Source of the DNA: G963663775 sp963663775
GTDB taxonomy: Bacteria; Bacillota; Clostridia; Oscillospirales; Butyricicoccaceae
NCBI GenBank assembly: GCA_963663775.1
Contig: OY760624.1
Span: 2,542,001-2,606,000 of the forward strand
Length of the DNA: 64,000 nucleotides
Direction of reading: 5' to 3'
The position numbers were made by a program, and so were the translations under genes. The notes under the pieces are model-generated. The model was given only the letters and a program-made list of their open reading frames with translations. It was not told the DNA's origin and searched no databases. Every line of letters begins with the position of its first letter. The stretch's first letter is position 1. This document shows positions 8,913-18,205 of the stretch, one piece after another.

Positions 8913-10241
8913 TTATTGCTCCTTCTCTCCGCGCTGGCGCACAACCATGCGAACCGGCGTGCCAGTCAAGCCAAACACCTCTCGAATTTGATTTTCCAGA
9001 TACCGCTGATAGGAAAAATGGAACAGTCGTGCATCATTGCAAAAGCATACAAAGGTTGGCGGGCATGTGCCTGCCTGTGTCATATAATAAATCTTTAAGC
9101 GTCGTCCCTTGTCTGTGGGTGGCTGCACACGTGCTGTTGCCTCCGAAAGAATGGTGTTGAGCTGCCCGGTGGGAATTCTCCGGTGGTTCTGCTCATATAC
9201 ATCTACAATCATGGAATACAGTTTATCCACTCGCTGCCCTGTCAGTGCAGAAATGAACAAAACCGGTGCATAGGGCATATATGCCAAGCCTTCCCGCATC
9301 CGAATGGTATATTCTTTCATGGTGCTTCCGTCTTTTTCGACCAAATCCCATTTATTCACGACAATTACACAGGCCTTGCCGGCATTGTGCGCTTCGCCCG
9401 CAACCTTGGTATCCTGCTCTGTCACGCCTTCGGTTGCATCAATCATAATCACACAAACATCCGAACGCTCTACTGCAAGCAAAGAACGCATCACAGAAAA
9501 CTTTTCAATGCGCTCATCCACCTTGGATTTTTTGCGGATACCCGCGGTATCTACAAACACAAATTTTCCGAATTCATTTTCCACGGGTGTATCAACGCTG
9601 TCACGTGTGGTGCCTGCCATGTCGGAAACGATAACACGCTCTTCTCCCACCACACGATTCACTAAAGAAGATTTTCCGACATTTGGCTTGCCAATAATCG
9701 CAACCCGAATGGTGTCATCGTCTTCTTCTTCCTGCACTTCCTGCGAAAAATGTTCATATACGGCATCCAAAAGGTCGCCTGTTCCATATCCATGCAGCGC
9801 AGAAATGCCATAAGGGTCACCGAGCCCAAGATTATAAAATTCAAAAATATCCGGTGACGGTGCGCCCGGTGTGTCACATTTATTCACTGCCAGCACGATG
9901 GGCTTTCCGGACCGCTGCAGCATAGCTGCAACATCCTCATCCGCTGCCGTAATGCCGGTGCGCAAATCGGTAATGAAAACAATCACATCTGCGTGATGAA
10001 TCGCAGCTTCCGCCTGATAGCGCATAAACTTCAAAATTTCATTATCTTTTGATGGTTCAATACCACCCGTATCAATAACAGAAAACACCTGTCCACGCCA
10101 TTCTGCATCTGCATACAGGCGGTCGCGTGTGACACCCGGCGTATCCTCAACAATGGACAACCGTTTGCCCGCCAGACGATTAAACAGCTGCGATTTTCCT
10201 ACATTCGGTCTTCCTACAATTGCAACAATTGGCTTTGCCAT
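8913..10241 (-). CDS. der: Ribosome biogenesis GTPase Der (EngA)
   Basis: This protein (442 residues) has two tandem GTPase domains and a KH-like C-terminal domain and acts in 50S subunit assembly. The first domain shows GRPNVGKSQLFN, DTGGI and NKCD. The second shows GKPNVGKSSLVN, DTAGIRKK and NKWD. Its start is preceded by AAAGGAGGATATAG. A terminator-like hairpin lies between rpmF and der, and I find no convincing promoter after it, so der may depend partly on read-through from the DUF177-rpmF transcript. Confidence 0.97.
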   Translation of the reverse strand: MAKPIVAIVGRPNVGKSQLFNRLAGKRLSIVEDTPGVTRDRLYADAEWRGQVFSVIDTGGIEPSKDNEILKFMRYQAEAAIHHADVIVFITDLRTGITAADEDVAAMLQRSGKPIVLAVNKCDTPGAPSPDIFEFYNLGLGDPYGISALHGYGTGDLLDAVYEHFSQEVQEEEDDDTIRVAIIGKPNVGKSSLVNRVVGEERVIVSDMAGTTRDSVDTPVENEFGKFVFVDTAGIRKKSKVDERIEKFSVMRSLLAVERSDVCVIMIDATEGVTEQDTKVAGEAHNAGKACVIVVNKWDLVEKDGSTMKEYTIRMREGLAYMPYAPVLFISALTGQRVDKLYSMIVDVYEQNHRRIPTGQLNTILSEATARVQPPTDKGRRLKIYYMTQAGTCPPTFVCFCNDARLFHFSYQRYLENQIREVFGLTGTPVRMVVRQRGEKEQ

Positions 10242-10279
10242 TTCTATATCCTCCTTTCAAAAGGGGGAGTGCTTACCCG

Positions 10280-10313
10280 AAAAAAAAAGAGAGAAAGCCC
10301 GGCTTTCCCTCTT
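10280..10313 (-). terminator. Terminator after rpmF
   Basis: The minus strand forms AGAGGGAAAGC / GCTTTCTCTCT with one wobble pair, followed by nine T residues. It ends the DUF177-rpmF transcript 12 bases past rpmF and just before der. Confidence 0.8.
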
Positions 10314-10324
10314 CTCTATTTCGC

Positions 10325-10507
10325 TTACGCCTCAACCTTGACAACTTCGCGACCATTATAAGTGCCGCATGCCTTACACATTCTGTGAGAAAGCTTGAAC
10401 TCGCCGCACTTCGGGCACTTTGTCATGCCAGGCAGGGAAAGCTTCCAGTGGGAGTTACGTCTCTTATCACGTCTTGCTTTAGACGTTTTTCTCTTAGGTA
10501 CTGCCAT
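10325..10507 (-). CDS. rpmF: 50S ribosomal protein L32
   Basis: This 60-residue basic protein starts MAVPKRKTSKARRDKRRNSH, the classic L32 N-terminus. It carries a zinc ribbon with CPKCGEFKLSH followed by CKACGTYNG, so this is the four-cysteine, zinc-binding form. It follows the DUF177 gene, an almost universal bacterial pairing, and an AGGAGG ribosome binding site precedes it. Confidence 0.98.
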   Translation of the reverse strand: MAVPKRKTSKARRDKRRNSHWKLSLPGMTKCPKCGEFKLSHRMCKACGTYNGREVVKVEA

Positions 10508-10556
10508 TCGGTAACACCTCCTAATCTATCCTAATTTAAAATATAGCTCAATCGTT

Positions 10557-11063
10557 TCAGGATTTTTGATCAAGCAATTTTTGTAGCACCGCAAAGCGAT
10601 CGTCAATCTGCTTCCCGCCGCAATCGCAATGGGTTTCGTTACGATCGGCTCCACAATGCGGACACAGTCCTTTACAATCTGGTTTGCAGAGATACGCCAT
10701 GTTGATTTCCAGCAGCAATGCCGGTACAAACACATCTTCTGGGTTCAGCACATTTCCAGCAATCAAGAATACATTTTCTTCTTCTTCCTGCCCTTCTGCT
10801 TCCTGCAACAGCAACATATTCACAGACACATGTACAGACACCTCCAGCGGCTTCAGACACCGTGCGCAGGTTGTAACATATGTTGTGTGTATTTCGCCGG
10901 TACACCGCAAAACGTCAAGTTGGCTTGTGATAACCCCTTGATATTCTACCGGAAACTGAAATGGATGCTCTCCAAAAAAAGTTTCTTTACGCAAATCGAT
11001 TGTTCCTGAAAATGGAATTTCATCGACCGTTGCGTTGATTAGTTTTTGTAAATCAATCTTCAT
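10557..11063 (-). CDS. YceD/DUF177 family protein
   Basis: This 168-residue protein precedes rpmF and belongs to the DUF177 (YceD) family, proposed to act in 23S rRNA or ribosome metabolism. The conserved cysteine element TTCARCLKPLEV lies near the middle. A C-terminal cluster reads CKPDCKGLCPHCGADRNE followed by HCDC, suggesting metal binding. The ATG at 11063 has GAGG five bases upstream; the longer frame to 11102 overlaps the promoter and is rejected. Family membership is firm, while the biochemical role is not established from sequence. Confidence 0.93.
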   Translation of the reverse strand: MKIDLQKLINATVDEIPFSGTIDLRKETFFGEHPFQFPVEYQGVITSQLDVLRCTGEIHTTYVTTCARCLKPLEVSVHVSVNMLLLQEAEGQEEEENVFLIAGNVLNPEDVFVPALLLEINMAYLCKPDCKGLCPHCGADRNETHCDCGGKQIDDRFAVLQKLLDQKS

Positions 11064-11088
11064 AGCTACCTCACATGGTACATCAAAT

Positions 11089-11118
11089 AGTATACTATAC
11101 ACTACGATGATTTGTCAA
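11089..11118 (-). promoter_or_regulatory. Promoter of DUF177-rpmF
   Basis: On the minus strand a perfect TTGACA -35 (11118-11113) and a TATACT -10 (11094-11089) are separated by 18 bases, about 26 bases before the DUF177 start. It is divergent from the RluA-family gene. Confidence 0.85.
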
Positions 11119-11141
11119 CCATAATTTCCATTTAACAAGTG

Positions 11142-11170
11142 TTTTCTTTTGCCCGCAAATTCGGTATAAT
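11142..11170 (+). promoter_or_regulatory. Possible promoter of the RluA-family gene
   Basis: A perfect TATAAT lies at 11165-11170. A weak TTTTCT at -35 spacing (11142-11147) is the best partner. It is placed 45 bases before the TTG start. The -10 is convincing and the -35 is not. Confidence 0.4.
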
Positions 11171-11214
11171 AGAACCATCCCCAACCACTCTATAATAGCG
11201 GAGGAATCTCTATC

Positions 11215-12183
11215 TTGAAGCAGTTTGAAATAACACGCAACGACAGCGGCCAGCGGCTGAATAAATTCCTAGAAAAAGCCGTTCCTAGACTCAGTGGCGG
11301 CATGATGCATAAATACTGCCGCTTGAAACGCATCAAAATCAATGGCAAGCGAACCGAGCCAGCTTATCGGTTATTAGAAGGGGATGTGCTGACCCTATAT
11401 TTGAACGATGATTTATTCGATACCCCCTCAGAAATCGAAGCCTTTCGCTTCATCCAGCGTCCACAGCTGCATATCGTTTATGAAGACGCACAACTGCTGT
11501 TGGTCGACAAAGCACCTGGTCTTGTGGTGCACACCGATGAGTGCGGTGAATCCAACACGTTGATTGCACACATCCAAGCATATCTCTATCAAAACGGCTC
11601 TTGGCATCCCGAGGATGCGCTCTCTTTCGCACCTGCCCTGTGTAATCGAATCGACCGTGGTACAGGCGGCATTGTCATTGCTGCAAAAACAGCAGAGGCA
11701 CTTCGCATTCTCAATGAAAAAATCAAAAACAGAGAACTGCACAAAAAATATCTTTGTATTGTGCATGGAAAACTGCAGCCACCCGCCGGACGCATTGAAA
11801 ATTTTCTGCGCCGTGATGAGCAGCGCAAGCAGGTCACCGTGCATCGCTCACCCGTTCCAGGCGGTAAAACAGCCGTTACGGAATATAAAACCCTTGCCGT
11901 CAGCACCGCACTTTCTCTAGTGGAATGCAATCTAATCACTGGTCGTACGCATCAAATTCGAGCACATATGGCTTCCTTGGCGCATCCGTTGCTTGGGGAT
12001 GGAAAATACGGCGAAAACGCACAAAACAGACCATACAGTGAAAAAACACAAGCACTATATTCCTATTATCTGCATTTTGACTTTCAAACAGACGCAGGTG
12101 CTCTGCAATATTTGAATGGAAAAACATTCACCGTTTCGTCCGTCCCTTTTGTCAAAAAATATTTTCCTGATTTTCGTTTTTAA
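11215..12183 (+). CDS. RluA-family 23S rRNA/tRNA pseudouridine synthase
   Basis: This 322-residue protein has an N-terminal S4 RNA-binding region (about 1-65, including SGGMMHKYCRLKRIKINGK) and a pseudouridine synthase domain. The catalytic aspartate motif is NRIDRGTGGIVIAAK, and the later family motif is GRTHQIRAHMASLAHPLLGD. It converts specific uridines in rRNA or tRNA. The start is a TTG at 11215 with GGAGG 10 bases upstream. The exact RluC/RluD/RluB-like target cannot be assigned from sequence. It stands alone between a divergent promoter and a strong terminator. Confidence 0.93.
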   Translation: MKQFEITRNDSGQRLNKFLEKAVPRLSGGMMHKYCRLKRIKINGKRTEPAYRLLEGDVLTLYLNDDLFDTPSEIEAFRFIQRPQLHIVYEDAQLLLVDKAPGLVVHTDECGESNTLIAHIQAYLYQNGSWHPEDALSFAPALCNRIDRGTGGIVIAAKTAEALRILNEKIKNRELHKKYLCIVHGKLQPPAGRIENFLRRDEQRKQVTVHRSPVPGGKTAVTEYKTLAVSTALSLVECNLITGRTHQIRAHMASLAHPLLGDGKYGENAQNRPYSEKTQALYSYYLHFDFQTDAGALQYLNGKTFTVSSVPFVKKYFPDFRF

Positions 12184-12197
12184 AACAATCTAATTTT

Positions 12198-12243
12198 ACC
12201 AAATGCGAAAGTGTATTACGATGCTTTCGCATTTGGTATTTTA
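12198..12243 (+). terminator. Terminator of the RluA-family gene
   Basis: A perfect 14-bp inverted repeat (12198-12211 with 12224-12237, containing AAATGCGAAAG and CTTTCGCATTT) has a 12-base loop and is followed by ATTTTATT. It lies 15 bases after the stop codon. Confidence 0.85.
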
Positions 12244-12287
12244 TTGCACATTTCCCATTCTATTGAACAAACCTAAGAAGACATGCA

Positions 12288-14015
12288 TTATTGAAAGCTC
12301 AAATACACGTTTCCTGGCTCCAGTGTCACACCCTTAATTTGTGCCAACTCATCCACTGTTACAAATGCATAATTCTGTTTTTGCAAAATATCAATCGCCT
12401 CCAGCACACCCTGCACTGTTGTTGCATACAGGTCATGCATCAGCACAATGTCCCCGTCTTTTGCTTGTGAAACAATCACATTTTTCACATGCTCAGCATC
12501 CCTATATTTCCAATCCTGCGTATCAATGCTCCAATTGATGACTGCCAAATTGGCTTTTCTCATCTGCTCCAAAACCATATCATTGTATGCACCGCCCACT
12601 GGACGCCCCACAGTTGGCTGCTCCCCACAATAGGATTGTATCAGCAGACCATTGTCTGTAAATTCTTTGTATACGGTATCCGCCGTCTTTTTTGTCAGCA
12701 CACCCGGGTGATTGTAGGTATGGTTTCCCAGCTGATGTCCTTCCTCCAAATATCGTGCCATATGCGTATGGAAATCATTAATCCGATAGCCACACATAAA
12801 GAACGTTGCATGCACCCCTCGTTCCTGCAACCCGTTGAGCAACTTCACAGTCAACCCATTCGCACCGCCGGTCGGTCCATCATCAAAAGTCAAGGCTACG
12901 TACGCATCTGCTTTGGGAATGATTACACGGTCTGGCAATACTGCACCATCTTTTTGCAAATATGCTTGTTGATCAGAAAATCCTGTCAGCGAAAGCGTGG
13001 TGAAGGCAATCACATCCTCTGACAGCTGGGTTTCATGGATGCCCAAAACTTGGCTCAACTTTGTTGCCGTGATATACAGTACCCCATCTTCCATGCGAAC
13101 ATCTTCCGCGGCAGCATCGGTTGACGGGCTACTCACGTTTGACACTGCATCAGCTGTCGCAGCTGTGCTGTTCTCCTCCAGTGTACCAATTGTGATTTCA
13201 TCGCCCGATGCCAAAAGCATGCTGTAGTCTGTGCCGCTGTTTTGCACATTAGCACCAAAAAGCGAAGCCACACTTTGTGCAGGCACCCAAATATCTTCGT
13301 CCTCTTCATGGCGAATGAGGGCGACACTATCGCCCTCATTCGTTAATTGTATCGTACCGTCTCCGGTTAATACATAGTCCGAATTGATGCGCGCAACCAT
13401 GCCTTCCGCTAAAACCTGTGCTCTTGAAGGTCCTAGCAGTTCCAATGCCTGCGCAATGTCCTCTTCACTCGGTTCCACCGCTTTTTTCTTGTTGTCTACA
13501 AAAATCAATGCACCTTCTTTTGCATCCACAAAAGCAAGATTCCAGCCAAATGCTTCGCTAATCGCACGCACCGGCACATATGTAACCCCATTCACCAGCA
13601 TCGCAGGCGCATCCAATGCTGCTGTTTCTTCTCCAATTGTCATGCTGTTTTGTCCAATGGCTAATGTCACCACTGCCGCCTTTTTGCTGTCACTTGTCAA
13701 CGTGATGGTCTGAGTATCGTTGTCCCATGCTACTGTTAAACCCAAATTCTCTGTCAACCATCGCAGCGGTGCCATGGTTCTGCCAGATTGGTTATATATC
13801 CCAACCGTTGCCCCGTTTCCATCTGTCATCTGTACCAGCTCATCATTGACCAGTGCGTGGCTGTTTTCCATCTGCATGACCATGCGCACTTGGCTCACAC
13901 CCACCACATTCAAAATTAGCGGCGGCAATGTCAGCAGCCCTGCAATGAGTACAATCACCACTGCAACCCCAACTTTTGCTGCTCGATTTCCTTTTGCTGT
14001 CCTCAAAATACTCAC
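12288..14015 (-). CDS. Membrane-anchored polysaccharide deacetylase with stalk domains
   Basis: This protein of about 575 residues has one N-terminal membrane helix (VGVAVVIVLIAGLL), so it should be displayed outside the cell. Next comes a copper-amine-oxidase-N-like stalk domain (about 40-170, with MAPLRWLTENLGL and YVPVRAISEAFG). A weaker similar region follows, then a C-terminal NodB deacetylase domain. Deacetylase motifs are TFDDGP, HTYNHPG, SIDTQDW and IVLMHD, so the metal and catalytic residues are present; the usual RPPYG-type motif is replaced by RPVGGAYN. The start is uncertain: I use the GTG at 14015, with other candidates at 14006 (TTG) and 14099 (GTG). The target is probably peptidoglycan or a surface glycan. 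Confidence 0.88.
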   Translation of the reverse strand: MSILRTAKGNRAAKVGVAVVIVLIAGLLTLPPLILNVVGVSQVRMVMQMENSHALVNDELVQMTDGNGATVGIYNQSGRTMAPLRWLTENLGLTVAWDNDTQTITLTSDSKKAAVVTLAIGQNSMTIGEETAALDAPAMLVNGVTYVPVRAISEAFGWNLAFVDAKEGALIFVDNKKKAVEPSEEDIAQALELLGPSRAQVLAEGMVARINSDYVLTGDGTIQLTNEGDSVALIRHEEDEDIWVPAQSVASLFGANVQNSGTDYSMLLASGDEITIGTLEENSTAATADAVSNVSSPSTDAAAEDVRMEDGVLYITATKLSQVLGIHETQLSEDVIAFTTLSLTGFSDQQAYLQKDGAVLPDRVIIPKADAYVALTFDDGPTGGANGLTVKLLNGLQERGVHATFFMCGYRINDFHTHMARYLEEGHQLGNHTYNHPGVLTKKTADTVYKEFTDNGLLIQSYCGEQPTVGRPVGGAYNDMVLEQMRKANLAVINWSIDTQDWKYRDAEHVKNVIVSQAKDGDIVLMHDLYATTVQGVLEAIDILQKQNYAFVTVDELAQIKGVTLEPGNVYLSFQ

Positions 14016-14139
14016 CCACTTTATAAAAAATTCATCCAATTTAAGAACCTGTATGCAAACTGCTAAATAAGCGCAGCCAAAACCATTTCCCCGCCTCACC
14101 CATTCTGTTTATGCATACAGCTTCTACATCTATAGGTTG

Positions 14140-14168
14140 ATTATATCACACTGTATTGCTTTTCGCAA
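14140..14168 (-). promoter_or_regulatory. Promoter of the polysaccharide deacetylase
   Basis: On the minus strand TTGCGA (14168-14163) and a perfect TATAAT (14145-14140) are 17 bases apart, upstream of all candidate starts. The leader to the GTG at 14015 would be roughly 120 bases. Confidence 0.7.
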
Positions 14169-14204
14169 TTATTCCTATTTATTTTCTGTCGAATTTTAGG
14201 AGGA

Positions 14205-14249
14205 ACGCAAAGAAAGAAGTGTATCTTCGATGATGCAAGATACACTTCT
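14205..14249 (-). terminator. Terminator after ftsH
   Basis: A perfect 13-bp inverted repeat (14215-14227 with 14237-14249, arm AGAAGTGTATCTT) with a nine-base loop lies 15 bases after the ftsH stop. On the minus strand it is followed by TTCTTTG. It ends the gdpP-to-ftsH block. Confidence 0.8.
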
Positions 14250-14263
14250 CCTTTGTTATGCGC

Positions 14264-16222
14264 TTACAGCGTTTTATCTGTGTCTACTTCTGTATGTTCC
14301 GCATGAACCTCTGCGGCTGGGTTTTCCACTGCTTCCGCTTCAGTCACTTCTTCTTTGGTCAGTTCGAGGTCTTCTCCAATCAGCTTATCCGGCACTTCTT
14401 CACCATTGAATACCTTCTCAAAGGTTTCTCCATCCATGGTTTCGTTGCGAATCAAATATTCCGCAACACGTGTCAATTCTGTCATCTGCTCGCCAATCAA
14501 GGTTTCACATTTCAAATATGCTTCATGAATCAAACGATGAATTTCTTCGTCAATTTCCGCGGCTTTGATTTCAGAATAGTGCTTGCCCGCTGCAAAATCT
14601 CGTCCAAGGAACACCTCGTTGTTGTCTGAACCATAGTCAACGGGCCCAATTCTATCGCTCATACCATAGGTGGTAACCATTGCTCGTGCGATATTGGTTG
14701 CCTGCTGAATATCTTGAGAGGCACCTGTTGAAATTTCACCGAGCACCAACTTTTCAGCGACACGACCACCCAAACACACTACGATATTTTCTTCCATATA
14801 GGTGCGTGTACGATATGCTTGGTCTTCCTGCGGCAAAGGCATGGTAAATCCACCGGCACCAGAGGAGCGCGGAATAATTGTGACATGATGCACAGGATCC
14901 TGTGTTTCCAGTACCTTGAAGCAAATGGCATGCCCCGCCTCATGATATGCAGTCAGCTTTTTATCTTTATCGGTGATGATATGCGTTTTCTTTTCCACAC
15001 CCATCACGACCTTGAGCAAGGACTCTTCAACTTCTTCCTGTGTAATCAAGCGTTTGTTGCGCCGCGCCGCCAAAAGTGCTGCTTCGTTCAACAGATTTTC
15101 CAAGTCTGCACCTGTAAAACCAGAGGTAGTCTTGGCAATCGAATCCAGCTTCACATCTGGGTCAAACTGCTTATTGCGTGCATGGATTTTCAAAATCGCT
15201 TCACGGCCCTTCACATCGGGCGCACCAACATAAACCTGACGGTCAAATCGACCCGGACGCAACAACGCACGGTCCAAAATATCCGGTCGGTTGGTTGCCG
15301 CAATAATGATAACGCCTTCATTTGCACCGAAGCCATCCATCTCCACCAGCAACTGGTTCAATGTCTGCTCACGTTCATCATGTCCGCCGCCCAGTCCAGC
15401 GCCACGCTGACGACCCACCGCATCAATTTCATCAATGAAAACGATTGCGGGTGAATTTTTCTTGGCCTGTTCGAACAAATCACGTACACGGCTTGCACCA
15501 ACACCAACATACAATTCCACAAAATCCGAACCGGAGATGGACAGGAACGGTACACCGGCTTCGCCCGCAACTGCACGCGCAATTAAAGTTTTACCTGTGC
15601 CAGGAGGTCCCACCAACAGCACGCCCTTGGGAATACGTGCACCAATTTCCATAAATTTCGTCGGATTTTTCAAAAATTCAACGATTTCCTGTAGCTCTGC
15701 CTTTTCTTCGTCCGCACCCGCAACATCATCAAATGTCACCTTGCGCTTGTCATCGGTTGCCAGCTTCGCTCGTGCCTTGCCAAACTGCATAGGGCTACCG
15801 CCGCCGCCGCCCTGCTTATTCATCATAAAGTACCAAAAAACGGCGAGCAATACAATCAGTACTGCATACGGCACAAAGCTCCACCACCACGGAATTTCCG
15901 TTGTGCTGTAATCCATATCCTTGAGCGTACCCGCCTGTTTCTGCTGTAAAATCAAATCGCCCAAATCACTGTAGAAGATTGCAAAAGTTCTGTCCGAACT
16001 CAAGGAATACTGCACCACAGCGCCATCCTGCAGCTGCATTGTCAACTTCGTATCATCCACACGATATTCCGCAACCTGCCCCTGTGTGAAGTAATCCACC
16101 ACATCACCATAGGTCACTTTTTTGACTGCCGACTGACTTTGATTCAGCACAATGCTGACCGTTGCAAGCAGTACCAACAGAATGATTATATAAAGACCGA
16201 AGCCCTTCATTTTACCTTTCAT
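14264..16222 (-). CDS. ftsH: ATP-dependent zinc metalloprotease FtsH
   Basis: This 652-residue membrane AAA+ protease degrades misfolded membrane proteins and regulators. Two N-terminal helices (about 7-25 and 112-132) flank a small extracytoplasmic domain. The AAA domain shows GPPGTGKT, VFIDEIDAVG and the second region of homology ATNRPDILDRALLRPGRFD. The protease zinc site is HEAGH. The C-terminal tail is acidic. It follows hpt in the conserved tilS-hpt-ftsH order. Confidence 0.98.
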   Translation of the reverse strand: MKGKMKGFGLYIIILLVLLATVSIVLNQSQSAVKKVTYGDVVDYFTQGQVAEYRVDDTKLTMQLQDGAVVQYSLSSDRTFAIFYSDLGDLILQQKQAGTLKDMDYSTTEIPWWWSFVPYAVLIVLLAVFWYFMMNKQGGGGGSPMQFGKARAKLATDDKRKVTFDDVAGADEEKAELQEIVEFLKNPTKFMEIGARIPKGVLLVGPPGTGKTLIARAVAGEAGVPFLSISGSDFVELYVGVGASRVRDLFEQAKKNSPAIVFIDEIDAVGRQRGAGLGGGHDEREQTLNQLLVEMDGFGANEGVIIIAATNRPDILDRALLRPGRFDRQVYVGAPDVKGREAILKIHARNKQFDPDVKLDSIAKTTSGFTGADLENLLNEAALLAARRNKRLITQEEVEESLLKVVMGVEKKTHIITDKDKKLTAYHEAGHAICFKVLETQDPVHHVTIIPRSSGAGGFTMPLPQEDQAYRTRTYMEENIVVCLGGRVAEKLVLGEISTGASQDIQQATNIARAMVTTYGMSDRIGPVDYGSDNNEVFLGRDFAAGKHYSEIKAAEIDEEIHRLIHEAYLKCETLIGEQMTELTRVAEYLIRNETMDGETFEKVFNGEEVPDKLIGEDLELTKEEVTEAEAVENPAAEVHAEHTEVDTDKTL

Positions 16223-16259
16223 GCGTAGATCACACCTTTCGTTTTTTCTTCTGTTGAAA

Positions 16260-16811
16260 TCATTCGTATACTGCCGGCTTTAAAACGCCAATGTATGGCA
16301 GGTTTCGATAGCTCTCCGCATAATCCAATCCATATCCCACGACAAATGCGTCCGGAATTTCAAACCCAAGATATTCCACATCAATTTCCACCTTATGTCG
16401 CTCTGGCTTTGAGAGTAGTGTACACAGGCGAATCGAGGCAGCACCACGGGTCTCCAAAATTTTCATCAAATAGTGCAGTGTCACACCGCTGTCCAAAATA
16501 TCCTCTACAATGAGGACATCCCGTCCATCAATCTGTGTGCTCAAATCTTTAATAATCTGCACTTCACCGCTGGTCTTCGTGCCCCTGCCATAGCTGGACA
16601 ACACCATAAAATCGACATTGCACCGTGGTGTAATTTTCCGTGTCAAATCCGCCATAAAAATGTAAGAACCCTTGAGTACACTGATAATCAGAGGATTTTT
16701 GCCCTCATAATCGGCTGAGATTTTCGCCCCTAATTCTGCGACCTTATCGGCAATTTCCTTTTCCGTGAAAAGGATAGACTCTATATCCTGCTCCATTGCA
16801 AGCTCTTTCAT
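16260..16811 (-). CDS. hpt: Hypoxanthine phosphoribosyltransferase
   Basis: This 183-residue salvage enzyme converts hypoxanthine or guanine to IMP or GMP using PRPP. The PRPP-binding loop is VLIVEDILDSGVTL. Other family segments are SVLKGSYIFMADL and DFMVLSSYGRGTKTSG. The ATG overlaps the tilS stop as ATGA, with AAGGGGAAG just upstream. In Firmicutes Hpt and TilS are reported to act together on ftsH expression, which would fit this gene order, though the sequence alone does not show it. Confidence 0.97.
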   Translation of the reverse strand: MKELAMEQDIESILFTEKEIADKVAELGAKISADYEGKNPLIISVLKGSYIFMADLTRKITPRCNVDFMVLSSYGRGTKTSGEVQIIKDLSTQIDGRDVLIVEDILDSGVTLHYLMKILETRGAASIRLCTLLSKPERHKVEIDVEYLGFEIPDAFVVGYGLDYAESYRNLPYIGVLKPAVYE

Positions 16812-18205
16812 TTTTCTTCCCCTTTAAAATATATTTTTAGAACAGATGCTTGATTGTTCACCCATCTGCTGACATCAACGCCCAATCCCTGCACCGCCAC
16901 GATTCCATTGCGGTCTGCCAATACAATCAGTCGATTGCGCTGATACTTTGGAATACGGCGTGCAATCATCAATTTTTTCAACGTGCTGTGTCCTGCATTT
17001 GGATGCAAGCATATTCTATCACCTGTGTTTCTACCACGTGCCACAAGTGTTTCGAAATGTATTGTATCACAGTTTGCATAAAAAATATTGAACGTTTTGT
17101 TAATATCTACGCCTTTCGAGCAAATTGATAGCGTCAGCTTGGTTTCACTGCCCGCTATCACATCGGAAAAACCCGCATAAACCGCAGTCGGCAAAACAGA
17201 AATTTCCACCGCTGGTTTTCCTATCGATACGGTTTCGTAACGCCGCATCGCACAAATTCCATCCGGAAGCTGCAATTGTGCAGACGGATTCCCCTGTTTC
17301 TGTACCATTTGATAGAGGTTCTGCACTTGTTTTTCCGTACAATGCAGCGCTGTCACGCCCGCCATGCACATGATATGCTGCAGCATTCGCCCATGCAGCC
17401 GTTCTGGTTGTGCTAGGAGCGCCGAACACTGTAGTTCGATTTCACCATTGGCTCGCCGCACAAGTTTTTCGCATTTCTCTCGTACAATATCTGCTAAAAA
17501 CGCTTCATCCTGTCGCAAAAGCTGTGCTGCACGCCCTGCGGCTTGTGCACAGCGTGGGTTGATTGCACGTAAAACCGGAACAATCTCATGCCGAATACGA
17601 TTTCTCGTGTATACCGTGCTCAAATTGGTGCTGTCTGTCACAAATTCCTGCTGCATGCTCTGTAAATATGCCTCTATCTGCGCACGAGTGCAGTCAATCA
17701 GCGGGCGAACGATGTTGTCTCGCACAGGCGGTATCCCACCTAAGCCACGGCTTCCCGTTCCACGTGCCAGATGAAAAATCATCGTTTCCAATGTATCATC
17801 TGCGGTATGCGCCGTCGCAATACACGTTGCCCCAAACGCTTTGGCGACTTCCTGCAGCACTACATATCGAATGTTCCGTGCCGTTTCTTCAATACCCTGC
17901 CCTAACCGTGCGGCTTCTGCCGCAACATCACGATGCATCACGCAGTTTTCAATTTGCAATTTCGCAAACAACTTGCAGACGAAGGCTTCGTCCCGTGCCG
18001 CTTCCTCCCCACGCAGTTCATGATTCACATGACATGCACAAATTGTAATGCCCAGCTCTGCTCGCATTTCACACAGCACACGCAACAACGCAACCGAATC
18101 GGCACCGCCTGAAACCGCACACAAAACATGCGCACCGATAGGAAACATCTGGTATTCTCGCAATGTTTGCCGCACCTGTGTGACAAAATGTTTTGCCTCA
18201 TCCAT
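16808..18205 (-). CDS. tilS: tRNA(Ile)-lysidine synthetase
   Basis: This 465-residue enzyme adds lysine to C34 of tRNA-Ile(CAU) so that it reads AUA. The PP-loop motif SGGADSVALLRVL sits near residue 33. HVNHELRGEEAARDE and AHTADDTLETMIFHL follow, and a C-terminal TilS substrate-binding region is present. The ATG at 18205 has AGGA eight bases upstream and lies inside the dnaB 3' end, an eight-base overlap. The longer open frame to 18292 would be dnaB sequence out of frame. Confidence 0.95.
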   Translation of the reverse strand: MDEAKHFVTQVRQTLREYQMFPIGAHVLCAVSGGADSVALLRVLCEMRAELGITICACHVNHELRGEEAARDEAFVCKLFAKLQIENCVMHRDVAAEAARLGQGIEETARNIRYVVLQEVAKAFGATCIATAHTADDTLETMIFHLARGTGSRGLGGIPPVRDNIVRPLIDCTRAQIEAYLQSMQQEFVTDSTNLSTVYTRNRIRHEIVPVLRAINPRCAQAAGRAAQLLRQDEAFLADIVREKCEKLVRRANGEIELQCSALLAQPERLHGRMLQHIMCMAGVTALHCTEKQVQNLYQMVQKQGNPSAQLQLPDGICAMRRYETVSIGKPAVEISVLPTAVYAGFSDVIAGSETKLTLSICSKGVDINKTFNIFYANCDTIHFETLVARGRNTGDRICLHPNAGHSTLKKLMIARRIPKYQRNRLIVLADRNGIVAVQGLGVDVSRWVNNQASVLKIYFKGEEK

